Shown in pieces: positions 18,670 to 26,609 of a stretch of DNA of 64,000 bases. The stretch is from Aquimonas sp041395245 (GTDB lineage Bacteria > Pseudomonadota > Gammaproteobacteria > Xanthomonadales > Xanthomonadaceae). The translations under genes were made by a program, and so were the position numbers. The stretch is from assembly GCA_041395245.1 (NCBI GenBank), contig JAWLAY010000015.1, forward strand, positions 60,640 through 124,639, given 5' to 3'. Every line of letters starts with the position of its first letter. The stretch's first letter is position 1. Under the pieces are notes generated by a model. That model was given only the letters and a program-made list of their open reading frames with translations. It searched no databases and had not been told where the DNA came from.

Positions 18670-19695
18670 TCAGGCTGCCTCGCGTCGTCCGATGTCGAGC
18701 ATGCGTTGCACGGCAAGTCGCGCCCTTGCGGCAATCGCCGGTGCCACCTCGACGACATGCTGGGTCTGTTGAAGCGCCGCAAGAATGCCGGGCAGAGTGA
18801 TGCGCTTCATGTGCGGACAAAGCTGGCATGGGCGGGTGAACTCGATGTCCGGGAACTGAACGGCGACGTTGTCGCTCATCGAGCACTCGGTGACCATCAC
18901 CACACGCGGCGGACGCAGTCGATCCAGATGATGGATCATCGCCGCCGTCGATCCGACAAAGTCGGCCTCCGCCAACACATCCTGCGGACACTCGGGATGC
19001 GCCAGCAGGTGCACCGGACCGAGCTGCTGCCGGTAGTCACGCAACTGCTGTCCGCTGAAGCGCTCGTGCACCTCGCAACTGCCTTGCCAGAGGATGACCT
19101 CAACGCGGGTTTTCGATGCCACGTATTGGCCGAGATACTGGTCGGGCAAGAACAGCACGCGCGGCACACCCAACGATTCCACCACCTGCACGGCATTGGC
19201 CGACGTGCAGCAGATGTCGCTTTCTGCCTTCACCTCGGCGCTGGTGTTGACGTACGTCACCACCGGAACGCCGGGATAACGCTGACGCAGCAGGCGAATG
19301 TCGGCAGCGGTGATGCTGTCCGCCAGTGAACAACCCGCAGCGCTGTCCGGAATCAACACGGTACGTCCCGGATTCATCAGCTTGGCGGTCTCGGCCATGA
19401 AGTGCACGCCCGCCATGACGATGACGTCGGCATCGACATCCACCGCGCGCTGAGCCAGCGCCAACGAGTCACCGACGATATCCGCCACACCGTGGAAAAT
19501 CTCCGGTGCCTGGTAGTTGTGCGCCAGGATCACCGCCCGCTTCTCGCGCTTGAGCGATTGGATGGCATCGACGTAAGGCAGGTACTCGGCCCAGTCGGCA
19601 TCACCCAGCACCGCACGGGTTCGCTCGCGCAGGGCGGCGTGTCGAGCAAACAGCTCCGCATTGGCACGCGGCAGTTCATTCAGGGTTGGAGACAT
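18670..19695 (-). CDS. nadA: Quinolinate synthase NadA
   Basis: A 341-residue [4Fe-4S] enzyme condensing iminoaspartate with dihydroxyacetone phosphate to quinolinate. The start is the ATG at 19695 (MSPTLNELPR). A longer frame reaching 19914 would run through the tRNA terminator and is rejected. Conserved blocks are VILAHNYQAPEI, a GCSLADS cysteine, TSAEVKAESDICCTSANA, and the C-terminal cluster ligand region PCQLCPHMKRITL. It is first in the nadA-nadB operon. Two palindromes 34-79 bp upstream are candidate operators. Confidence 0.95.
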   Translation of the reverse strand: MSPTLNELPRANAELFARHAALRERTRAVLGDADWAEYLPYVDAIQSLKREKRAVILAHNYQAPEIFHGVADIVGDSLALAQRAVDVDADVIVMAGVHFMAETAKLMNPGRTVLIPDSAAGCSLADSITAADIRLLRQRYPGVPVVTYVNTSAEVKAESDICCTSANAVQVVESLGVPRVLFLPDQYLGQYVASKTRVEVILWQGSCEVHERFSGQQLRDYRQQLGPVHLLAHPECPQDVLAEADFVGSTAAMIHHLDRLRPPRVVMVTECSMSDNVAVQFPDIEFTRPCQLCPHMKRITLPGILAALQQTQHVVEVAPAIAARARLAVQRMLDIGRREAA

Positions 19696-19728
19696 CGCGA
19701 CCTCGCAGGCGGATTGGGGATTCGATTT

Positions 19729-19774
19729 ATGCTCAGAACGAGCATTACAGGTCGGTAATGCTAAAAGTGAGCAT
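19729..19774 (-). promoter_or_regulatory. Paired palindromes upstream of nadA, candidate NAD-repressor operators
   Basis: Two 17-bp inverted repeats follow each other. ATGCTC-N5-GAGCAT at 19729-19745 is perfect. ATGCT-N7-AGCAT at 19758-19774 is similar, with the GAGCAT arm conserved. Their centres are 29 bp apart, close to three helical turns. They lie 34-79 bp before the nadA start on the minus strand, where a promoter is expected. A repressor of NAD biosynthesis (NadQ, NrtR or NiaR type) is the natural reader. Which one is inference. Confidence 0.6.
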
Positions 19775-19824
19775 AAGTCACCGTCAAGCCTGCCTTCACC
19801 CGAACGCACCGACCAAGCCGTGAA

Positions 19825-19859
19825 AAACAAAAAAGCCCGCTGCTTGCGCAGCGGGCTTT
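19825..19859 (-). terminator. Rho-independent terminator of tRNA-Asn
   Basis: On the minus strand, just after the tRNA, AGCCCGCTGC and GCAGCGGGCT form a stem around a GCAA tetraloop and are followed by six T. The position between tRNA-Asn and nadA isolates the two transcription units. Confidence 0.85.
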
Positions 19860-19865
19860 CGAATA

Positions 19866-19942
19866 TGGCTCCCGAGGTCAGACTCGAACTGACGACCCCC
19901 TGATTAACAGTCAAGTGCTCTAACCGGCTGAGCTACTCGGGA
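19866..19942 (-). tRNA. tRNA-Asn (GTT)
   Basis: A 77-nt cloverleaf on the minus strand, including an encoded CCA. The acceptor arms are TCCCGAG and CTCGGGA. The anticodon loop CTGTTAA gives anticodon GTT. The T-loop is TTCGAGT and the D-arm AGCTCAGCCGGTTAGAGC. A strong terminator follows directly. Confidence 0.95.
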
Positions 19943-20020
19943 ACGGGCCGCCTATTTTAGCCAGTGATTTCTCGTGGTCAAGCCCTGTGTGCGTCACACG
20001 CGCAACCGCTTTGCTCGCGG

Positions 20021-20575
20021 TCACAGGCAACGCGCCAGTGACGCGGCTTCGCTGCCACTGGCCTTGCGCAAGCGGCCGGTGTTGTTGAGTACCAGGGCGC
20101 TGACGGGGTCGCCGTCGGGATTGCACAAACGCAGGCTCATGTTGGCGCCACCGCTGCCGCCATTGGGCCGGAACAGAACCAAGGGGCGCGAACCGCTGGT
20201 GCGAATACCGATGCGCTCGTGTTCGCGCTGCTCCGCTCGCCGTACCGGCTCGCCGGCATCTCGTTGTTTGTTGCGGTTGCGATCCACGAAAACGATCCAG
20301 CCGTGGTCCCACACCGAGGGGCTGTTGCACGACTGTGCATCCGTGCTGGGGCAGACGATGGTTTGCTGTCGCTCGGTCACCGCCAGCGAGCGGGCGAAAT
20401 GAAAGGCGGCGGCCAGATCGTTGTGCGCCGTGTTGAAGCCTTGCTTCTCGATCAAGGCCGAAAAGTTCGGCATGGCCACACCCAGCAATACGGCCGCAAT
20501 GCCGAGGGCGGTCATGATTTCGATCAGGCTGAAGCCGCGCTGCAGAGGTTGGCGTTGCGATGCAGTGACGCGCAT
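20021..20575 (-). CDS. GspH/FimT-family type IV pilin-like protein (pseudopilin)
   Basis: A 184-residue minor pilin or pseudopilin. The prepilin peptidase site is RGFSLIEIMTALGIAAVLLG, with cleavage after Gly, Phe at +1 and Glu at +5. The FimT/GspH C-terminal domain follows, with WDHGWIVFVDRNRNKQRDAGEP. That Trp-rich G-W-x-V-F-x-D block is characteristic. The start is the ATG at 20575 behind GGAGAG. Upstream in-frame starts lack a ribosome site. It stands alone between tRNA-Asn and uvrB. It could belong to the type IV pilus system controlled by PilSR. Confidence 0.88.
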   Translation of the reverse strand: MRVTASQRQPLQRGFSLIEIMTALGIAAVLLGVAMPNFSALIEKQGFNTAHNDLAAAFHFARSLAVTERQQTIVCPSTDAQSCNSPSVWDHGWIVFVDRNRNKQRDAGEPVRRAEQREHERIGIRTSGSRPLVLFRPNGGSGGANMSLRLCNPDGDPVSALVLNNTGRLRKASGSEAASLARCL

Positions 20576-20750
20576 GGGGCTCTCCATCCGTGCTATCCGG
20601 TTCGGGGAGCACAGTGTCGAAGCGGCGTTCATGCGGCGGGATCAGCGCTTGCCGTCGCTGCCGGTCAGAAAAATCCGGTACTTCCACCGGACTCCATTCC
20701 GATCACCCGCTACCGACGGCGATGCGGAGTGCGCTGGCTATACTGCGGGG

Positions 20751-22793
20751 ATGAGCCGTCCCGACGCTTCCGCCACCACGCCGTTCCAGTTGCACTCGCC
20801 CTATCGCCCTGCGGGTGACCAACCGCAGGCCATTCGTCAGTTGGTGGACGGTTTCGAGTCAGGCGTGGCGCATCAGACGCTGCTGGGCGTCACCGGCTCC
20901 GGCAAGACCTACACCATCGCCAATGTCGTACAGGCCGTGCAGAAGCCAACCCTGGTTCTGGCGCCGAACAAGACGCTGGCGGCCCAGCTCTATGGGGAAT
21001 TCAAGGAGTTCTTCCCGCATAACGCGGTCGAGTACTTCGTCAGCTATTACGACTACTACCAGCCGGAAGCCTACGTGGTTGCCAGCGATACCTTCATCGA
21101 GAAGGACAGCGCCATCAACGAGCACATCGAGCAGATGCGGCTGTCGGCGACCAAAGCCCTGCTGGAACGCCGTGATGCCCTGATCGTGGCCTCGGTCTCG
21201 GCGATCTACGGACTGGGTGATCCGAACGAGTATTTCCAGATGGTGCTGCACATGGTGCGCGGCGAGCGCATCGACCAGCGCGAACTGATCCGCCGTCTGA
21301 CCGAGCTGCAATACAGCCGCAACGAATTCGAGCTGCGCCGAGGCTGTTACCGCGTGCGCGGTGAAGTGATCGACGTGCATCCGGCAGAAAGCGACAGCGA
21401 GGCGGTGCGCATCGAACTGTTCGATGGCGAGATCGAGAACATCGCCGTGTTCGACCCGCTGACCGGCGAGATTCAGCGCCGCGTGCCGCGCTACACGATC
21501 TACCCGAAGACCCACTACGTGACCACACGACGCACCGTGCTGGAGGCCATCGAGGCGATCAAGGTCGAACTGCAGGATCGACTGAACTGGTACTACGCGA
21601 ACAACAAACTGGTCGAAGCGCAGCGCTTGCAGCAGCGCACTACTTTTGATCTGGAAATGATGGCGGAGGTCGGCTTCTGTCAGGGCATCGAAAACTACTC
21701 GCGCCATCTCACCGGACGCATGGCGGGTGAGGCACCGCCCTGTTTGTTCGACTACCTGCCGTCGGACGCGCTGTTGGTGGTCGATGAATCGCACGTCACC
21801 GTGCCGCAGGTAGGCGGCATGTACAAAGGCGACCGCTCGCGCAAGGAGAACCTCGTCGAGTACGGCTTTCGACTGCCGTCGGCACTGGACAACCGCCCAC
21901 TGAAATTTGAGGAATGGGAATTGCGCTCGCCACGCACCATCTTCGTGTCCGCCACGCCTTCGCGCTATGAGCTGGAAAAATCGCACGGGCAAATCGTCGA
22001 ACTGGTCGTGCGTCCGACCGGACTGATCGACCCCGATGTGGAAGTCCGTCCGGTGGCATCGCAGGTGGACGACCTGATGTCGGAAATCAACGCGCGGATC
22101 GCGCTCGGTGATCGCGTGCTGGTCACCACGCTGACCAAGCGGATGGCGGAAAACCTGACCGAATACCTGGGCGAGCACGCCATCAAGGTGCGCTATCTGC
22201 ACTCCGACATCGATACCGTCGAGCGCGTCGAGATCATCCGCGACCTGCGCCTCGGCGTCTTCGATGTACTGGTCGGCATCAACCTGTTGCGCGAGGGGTT
22301 GGACATGCCCGAAGTTTCGCTGGTGGCGATTCTCGACGCCGACAAGGAAGGCTATCTGCGCTCGGCGCCCTCGCTGATCCAGACCATCGGCCGCGCGGCC
22401 CGCCACCTGCGCGGCAAAGCGATCCTGTACGCCGACCGCATCACCGCCTCCATGCAGGCCGCGCTCGACGAGACGGCGCGGCGACGCGCCAAACAGACCG
22501 AATACAACGTGTTGCACGGCATCACGCCCACCTCGGTAGCGCGCAAGATCACCGACGTCATGGAAGGTGCGCGTGCCGAGCCGGATCAGGGCAAGAGCCG
22601 CAAATCGGGCGCGCTCCGCAAGGTCGCAGAACCTGTCGGGGACTACCGCCCGCTCAGTCCGGATCAGATGGCCGCGCGCCTGAAGAAGTTGGAGGCGCAG
22701 ATGTATCAGCACGCCAAGGATCTGGAGTTCGAAGCCGCTGCCAAAATCCGCGACGAAATGAAGCGGATTCGCGATGCCGGCCTGTTGAGTTGA
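20751..22793 (+). CDS. uvrB: Excinuclease ABC subunit UvrB
   Basis: A 680-residue damage-verification helicase of nucleotide excision repair. It shows Walker A GVTGSGKT at residues 46-53, the beta-hairpin region YYDYYQPEAYV, VDESHVTVPQ, SATPSRYE, the helicase motif NLLREGLDMPEVSLVAILDA, and the C-terminal UVR domain (LKKLEAQMYQHAKDLEFEAAAKIRDE) that binds UvrA and UvrC. The start is the ATG at 20751 (MSRPDASATT). A longer in-frame extension would overlap the promoter region of the divergent pilin-like gene. Confidence 0.97.
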   Translation: MSRPDASATTPFQLHSPYRPAGDQPQAIRQLVDGFESGVAHQTLLGVTGSGKTYTIANVVQAVQKPTLVLAPNKTLAAQLYGEFKEFFPHNAVEYFVSYYDYYQPEAYVVASDTFIEKDSAINEHIEQMRLSATKALLERRDALIVASVSAIYGLGDPNEYFQMVLHMVRGERIDQRELIRRLTELQYSRNEFELRRGCYRVRGEVIDVHPAESDSEAVRIELFDGEIENIAVFDPLTGEIQRRVPRYTIYPKTHYVTTRRTVLEAIEAIKVELQDRLNWYYANNKLVEAQRLQQRTTFDLEMMAEVGFCQGIENYSRHLTGRMAGEAPPCLFDYLPSDALLVVDESHVTVPQVGGMYKGDRSRKENLVEYGFRLPSALDNRPLKFEEWELRSPRTIFVSATPSRYELEKSHGQIVELVVRPTGLIDPDVEVRPVASQVDDLMSEINARIALGDRVLVTTLTKRMAENLTEYLGEHAIKVRYLHSDIDTVERVEIIRDLRLGVFDVLVGINLLREGLDMPEVSLVAILDADKEGYLRSAPSLIQTIGRAARHLRGKAILYADRITASMQAALDETARRRAKQTEYNVLHGITPTSVARKITDVMEGARAEPDQGKSRKSGALRKVAEPVGDYRPLSPDQMAARLKKLEAQMYQHAKDLEFEAAAKIRDEMKRIRDAGLLS

Positions 22794-22827
22794 ACTTCGC
22801 CGCAGCGTACGTCCCTATAATCACGCC

Positions 22828-22953
22828 ATGAACAGACACCGACTTACCATCCTGCTGCTGATCGTAGCGCTCGCACTGGTGGCTTGCGGCAATCGCGGCC
22901 CGCTGGTCCTGCCCAAGGATGCGCCACCTGATACGTCCTCGCACGAGGGCTGA
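22828..22953 (+). CDS. lptM: LPS-assembly lipoprotein LptM (YifL-like)
   Basis: A 41-residue lipoprotein: MNRHRLTILLLIVALALVAC, then GNRGPLVLPKDAPP to a stop at 22951-22953. The lipobox LVAC is followed by the family signature CGxxGPLxLP. LptM assists LptD maturation in the Bam complex in E. coli. It ends 2 bp before dapF, the same arrangement as yifL-dapF in E. coli, which strongly supports the call despite the short length. Confidence 0.88.
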   Translation: MNRHRLTILLLIVALALVACGNRGPLVLPKDAPPDTSSHEG

Positions 22954-22955
22954 CG

Positions 22956-23771
22956 ATGAACCTGGCCGGCCTGCGGTTTTGCAAGATGCAGGGCGCGGGC
23001 AACGACTTCGTGCTGCTGGATCGCCGCGCGTGCGCCGAGCCCTTGAGTCCTGAGCTGATCGCCTTTCTCGCAGACCGCCGCAACGGCGTCGGCTTCGATC
23101 AGTTGCTGACCATCGAAACGCCTTCGTCCGCGCACGCCACCCTGCGCTATGGCATATGGAATACCGACGGCAGCTCGGCCGCCCAATGTGGCAACGGGGC
23201 GCGATGCGTGGCCGCCTGGGCTTGGCGCGAGAACCTGACCCGCGAGTCACCGTTCTGGATGGACAGTCCGAGCGGACCGGTGCAGGTCTGGATGCACGGC
23301 GAGACGGACGTGGAAGTCAGTCTCGCCGAACCGGTTTTCGAAGCCGCCAATCTACCCATCGCGGCAGCGACGCCAGCGGGCCAACCCTGGCAGCGTTTCA
23401 CGGCGGTATCGATGGGCAATCCGCACGCCGTGATCACCGTCGCGCAGGTGAACGACGCCCCCGTCGAAACCTGGGGCAAGGCATTGCAGGAAAGTGGCGT
23501 ATTTCCGCAGGGCGTCAATGTCGGATTTGCCGAAGTCGTCGACCGCCAGCACGTCCGCCTACGCGTGTTCGAGCGCGGTGTCGGCGAAACACTAGCCTGC
23601 GGCAGTGGCGCCTGTGCTGCGGTAGCGGCATTGCAGCGACGAGGACTGATCGATGATGCCGCCACCGTCCAACTGCGTGGCGGCGAACTGCGCATAGACT
23701 GGTTTGGCGCCGGTCACCCGATCCACATGCGCGGCCCCGCCCATTTTGTTTTCGAGGGAACACTCTGCTGA
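22956..23771 (+). CDS. dapF: Diaminopimelate epimerase DapF
   Basis: A 271-residue cofactor-free racemase that interconverts LL- and meso-diaminopimelate for lysine and peptidoglycan. The two catalytic cysteines are visible: Cys78 in SSAAQCGNGARC and Cys215 in LACGSGACAA. KMQGAGNDFVLLD at the N-terminus is also diagnostic. Its TGA overlaps the next gene's ATG by one base (TGATG). Confidence 0.97.
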   Translation: MNLAGLRFCKMQGAGNDFVLLDRRACAEPLSPELIAFLADRRNGVGFDQLLTIETPSSAHATLRYGIWNTDGSSAAQCGNGARCVAAWAWRENLTRESPFWMDSPSGPVQVWMHGETDVEVSLAEPVFEAANLPIAAATPAGQPWQRFTAVSMGNPHAVITVAQVNDAPVETWGKALQESGVFPQGVNVGFAEVVDRQHVRLRVFERGVGETLACGSGACAAVAALQRRGLIDDAATVQLRGGELRIDWFGAGHPIHMRGPAHFVFEGTLC

Positions 23772-24460
23772 TGAGCAATGACCGCCAGAACACGCCCAAT
23801 GCAGAACAGGTGGCTGCCTACTTGCGGCGGCACCCGCGCTTTCTGAACGACTATCCCGAGCTTGCCATCAGTCTGAACGCGCCGCGCAACGAAGCCGGCA
23901 CGACCTCACTAACCGGCTATCAACTGGAAGTGCTGCGCGACAAGAACCGCGAGCTCAACCGGCGCCTGCAGGAGCTATACAGCATTGCGCAGGAAAACGA
24001 ACGACTGACTCTGCGCACCCACCAGCTGACGCTCGCACTGCTGCGTGCCAACAGCGTGTTCGACACGCTGCAAAGTCTGGTTGCGAGTCTGATCGAACAA
24101 TTCAACAGCGATCTGGTGCGCGTCGCTTTGGTTCCCGGCAACGCGACGCTGCCAAATGCCGATTGGCTGAAGCAATTCGACCCGACCCAGACCGAAGCTC
24201 GGCTGTTCGACGAGTTTCTGAAACTTGGCGCACCGCTCTGCGGTCGCCTGCAGCCTGACAAGCTCCTTGCCTTGTTCGACGATCAGGCCGAGGCCGTGCA
24301 GTCGGCAGCCCTGGTCGCGTTGCCCGCGCATGGACTGCTGGCCATCGGCAGTCGCGAGGCCAACCACTTCTACCCCGGCATGGGCACCCTGTTTCTGCGC
24401 ATGATGGGCGAGTCGGTCGCCGCGGCACTGAGCCGTTTTGATCGTGATCGCGCCACCTGA
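23771..24460 (+). CDS. DUF484 (YigA) family protein
   Basis: A 229-residue cytoplasmic protein of the DUF484 family. The N-terminal part is VAAYLRRHPRFLNDYPELA, then a coiled-coil-like stretch (LEVLRDKNRELNRRLQELYSIAQENERL), then a GAF-like C-terminal domain. The family is regularly found between dapF and xerC. Its molecular role is not established. The stop lies within the 5' region of the xerC frame, and the genes are probably one operon. Confidence 0.9.
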   Translation: MSNDRQNTPNAEQVAAYLRRHPRFLNDYPELAISLNAPRNEAGTTSLTGYQLEVLRDKNRELNRRLQELYSIAQENERLTLRTHQLTLALLRANSVFDTLQSLVASLIEQFNSDLVRVALVPGNATLPNADWLKQFDPTQTEARLFDEFLKLGAPLCGRLQPDKLLALFDDQAEAVQSAALVALPAHGLLAIGSREANHFYPGMGTLFLRMMGESVAAALSRFDRDRAT

Positions 24461-24473
24461 AACCCGATCACCG

Positions 24474-25367
24474 ATGGCGGATGCCGTCGACCACTACCTG
24501 CAACGAATGCGGGTGGAGCGCGCCCTGTCGGCGCATACCATTGCCGCCTACCAGCGCGATCTGGGCAAACTGGTGCAGTGGTGCCAACAACAAGGCCTGA
24601 GCGACTGGCAATCACTGCGAGCGGATCATCTGCGCCAATTTCTGGCCGCCCAGCATCGCCTCAGCCTGTCGCCCAAGAGCCTGCAACGCCTGCTGTCTGC
24701 CTGCCGCGGACTGTTCCGCGAATTGCAGCGGCATGATCTGATCACCCTCGATCCCAGCACGGGGCTACGTGGTCCCAAGGCGGCGCGCAAACTGCCACAG
24801 GTGCTCGACGTCGATGAAATGAAGGCCTTAGTGGAATTGCAGGGTGAAGATCCCGTCAGTCGGCGTGATCGCGCCATGCTGGAGTTGTTCTATTCCTCGG
24901 GGCTGCGTCTGTCCGAGCTCGTCGGACTGCGCTGGTCGGACATCGACCTGCAGGATGGTCTGGTGCGGGTATTGGGCAAAGGCGGCAAGACCCGCATCAT
25001 TCCCGTCGGTCGCGCCGCCATTGCGGCGCTGAACGCGCACCGTGCGCCGACAACGGAAGACCATCGCCCGGTATTCTGCAACCCGCGTGGTCAGCCGCTG
25101 ACCGCACGCTCCGTTCAGCAGCGAGTGCGCTCCGCAGCGCAGCAGCAAGGCATATGGAAACGGGTCCATCCGCACCTGTTGCGCCATTCCTGTGCCAGCC
25201 ATCTGTTGGAGTCGTCATCCGACCTGCGTGCGGTGCAGGAATTATTGGGCCACGCCGATATCGCGACGACGCAGATCTACACTCATCTGGACTTCCAGCA
25301 CCTGGCAAAGGTCTACGACGCGGCGCATCCGCGCGCAAAGCGGCGAAGCCAAGGCGACGCCGAGTAA
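24474..25367 (+). CDS. xerC: Tyrosine recombinase XerC
   Basis: A 297-residue integrase-family recombinase that with XerD resolves chromosome dimers at dif. It has an N-terminal SAM-like core-binding domain (residues ~8-90). The catalytic domain shows Arg145 in SSGLRLSEL, HLLRHSCASHLLE, LGHADIATTQIYTHL, and the nucleophile Tyr at about 269. The start is the ATG at 24474 (MADAVDHYLQ), 13 bp after the DUF484 stop. A TTG at 24438 would overlap that gene. Placement after dapF and DUF484 identifies XerC rather than XerD. Confidence 0.95.
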   Translation: MADAVDHYLQRMRVERALSAHTIAAYQRDLGKLVQWCQQQGLSDWQSLRADHLRQFLAAQHRLSLSPKSLQRLLSACRGLFRELQRHDLITLDPSTGLRGPKAARKLPQVLDVDEMKALVELQGEDPVSRRDRAMLELFYSSGLRLSELVGLRWSDIDLQDGLVRVLGKGGKTRIIPVGRAAIAALNAHRAPTTEDHRPVFCNPRGQPLTARSVQQRVRSAAQQQGIWKRVHPHLLRHSCASHLLESSSDLRAVQELLGHADIATTQIYTHLDFQHLAKVYDAAHPRAKRRSQGDAE

Positions 25368-25413
25368 GGCACCGATGCCCGACTTGCCTATGCGCCTGAG
25401 CAAATGCCGGGCA

Positions 25414-25450
25414 GAAAAAAACCCGGAGCCGCAAGGAGTCGACTCCGGGT
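25414..25450 (-). terminator. Terminator of ompW
   Basis: ACCCGGAG (25421-25428) pairs with CTCCGGGT (25443-25450), with a GC-rich loop. On the minus strand the stem is followed by seven T (complement of 25414-25420), just past the ompW stop. It separates ompW from convergent xerC. Confidence 0.8.
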
Positions 25451-25499
25451 TCAAGTGCCTACAGGAGAGGGGACTACTGCAGGTGAATCGCTGTATTGC

Positions 25500-26117
25500 T
25501 TAGAAGCGGAAGCCCAAGGTCAGGCCATAGACCAGCGGGTCGACATTGGCGGTGCCGATTTCGGCGCCATTCAACTGCACATCAGCGTCGATGTCGGCCC
25601 AACGCGCATCAAGGACGAGGTCCATCTTCTCGCCGAGCTTGATGACCGCACCGACCTGAGCTGCCAAGCCCCAGGAGTTGCCGATACCGACTTCGGCGCC
25701 CGAGGTCGCCGCACCGATTTCGTCTTCACCGTAGGTCCAGGTGTAGTTCAAGCCAGCGCCGACGAAGGGATTGAACGCAGAATCGGGCAGGAAGTAGTAC
25801 TGCAGGGTGACGGTCGGCGGCAGGTGCTTGAAGTCAACCTCTTCACCGCCGTTCAAGGACACGGTGTGATGGAACGGCGTGGCGGCCAGCACTTCCACGG
25901 CCAGATTCGGCGACAGATAGCGACCGAAGGCCAAGCCCAGCTGGGTGTTGCTGTCGATGTCGACAGCCAATGCGCCGCCAGCCAACGAGCCGTTGCCGGA
26001 CTTCGGGTTGACCGTCACGGGACCAACGCGGACGAACCAGTCGTCCTGAGCATTCGCCTGCATCGGCAGCAGGGTGGCGGTAGCAAGGGCCAATGCGGCA
26101 AGAATCGGGGTCTTCAT
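25500..26117 (-). CDS. ompW: Outer-membrane protein OmpW
   Basis: A 205-residue eight-stranded beta-barrel of the OmpW family. The signal peptide is MKTPILAALALATATLLPMQANAQ and the mature chain starts DDWFVRVGPVTVNPKSG. Typical blocks are HLPPTVTLQYYFLPDSAFNPFVGAGLNYT and a terminal YGLTLGFRF ending in Phe, as expected for barrel insertion. OmpW members form a narrow hydrophobic channel and in E. coli respond to oxygen through FNR. An FNR-like site lies upstream here. Confidence 0.95.
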   Translation of the reverse strand: MKTPILAALALATATLLPMQANAQDDWFVRVGPVTVNPKSGNGSLAGGALAVDIDSNTQLGLAFGRYLSPNLAVEVLAATPFHHTVSLNGGEEVDFKHLPPTVTLQYYFLPDSAFNPFVGAGLNYTWTYGEDEIGAATSGAEVGIGNSWGLAAQVGAVIKLGEKMDLVLDARWADIDADVQLNGAEIGTANVDPLVYGLTLGFRF

Positions 26118-26194
26118 AGAATCATCTCTCTCTGACGTTGAAGGGGTGACACCTTGGGGTGGGCGCAGTGTCGGCGTGTTGCAAGCCGGGCGTT

Positions 26195-26208
26195 TTGATA
26201 AGTGTCAA
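26195..26208 (-). promoter_or_regulatory. FNR/ANR-like site upstream of ompW
   Basis: On the minus strand the sequence is TTGAC-ACTT-ATCAA, one mismatch from the FNR/ANR consensus TTGAT-N4-ATCAA. Its centre lies about 84 bp before the ompW start, leaving room for a class II promoter at -41.5. Oxygen control of ompW by FNR is known in E. coli, so the match is plausible but unproven here. Confidence 0.6.
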
Positions 26209-26606
26209 GAACGACACAACGGATTCTTAACAGCCCAACGTTGACGTTTCCGCAATCCCTCGATCTTCGAGGTCGAAAACGGTTGGCGGACCCCGCACGG
26301 CGACGTCCTGTATCCGCCCTTCGTCCAACGCCGTCTTGGCCCGCATCCCTATCGAGTCGACACGCGCGGTGAAGCGCTTCCCTGCCATCATCGCCCACGG
26401 CACCCACATTCAAGTCCGTTAGCGCCTGGCGGATACCCGCAGCAACCTTCTTCCCAACGACAAAGATCGCGCAATTCGCGCGCACTACGCATAACCGAGT
26501 GTGATAGGCATCGCGTTTTTGACAAGTGAAGACGGCGCCGACCTGACAAATTTCGTCGCCATGCAGCATCGGAAATTGCGCCAACGAGATCGAATTCGAT
26601 GTTTTA
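26209..26606. other. 398 bp without a supportable gene, between ompW and the IS element
   Basis: No complete gene is supported here. On the minus strand two overlapping frames around 26227-26560 encode short plausible-looking pieces (AIFVVGKKVAAGIRQALTDLN in one frame and MRAKTALDEGRIQDVAV in another), which could be a frameshifted relic. I cannot assign a family to it. The mixed codon use and an adjacent insertion sequence suggest a decayed or acquired segment. Confidence 0.4.
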
Positions 26607-26609
26607 TAC

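Noticed and set aside
20859..22712. 617-codon open frame antisense to uvrB
   Set aside because: Shadow of uvrB; no start signal, domain or conserved motif.
26227..26560. Chemotaxis CheD-like or other named family in the relic region
   Set aside because: Resemblance was only a few residues; no family motif could be aligned.
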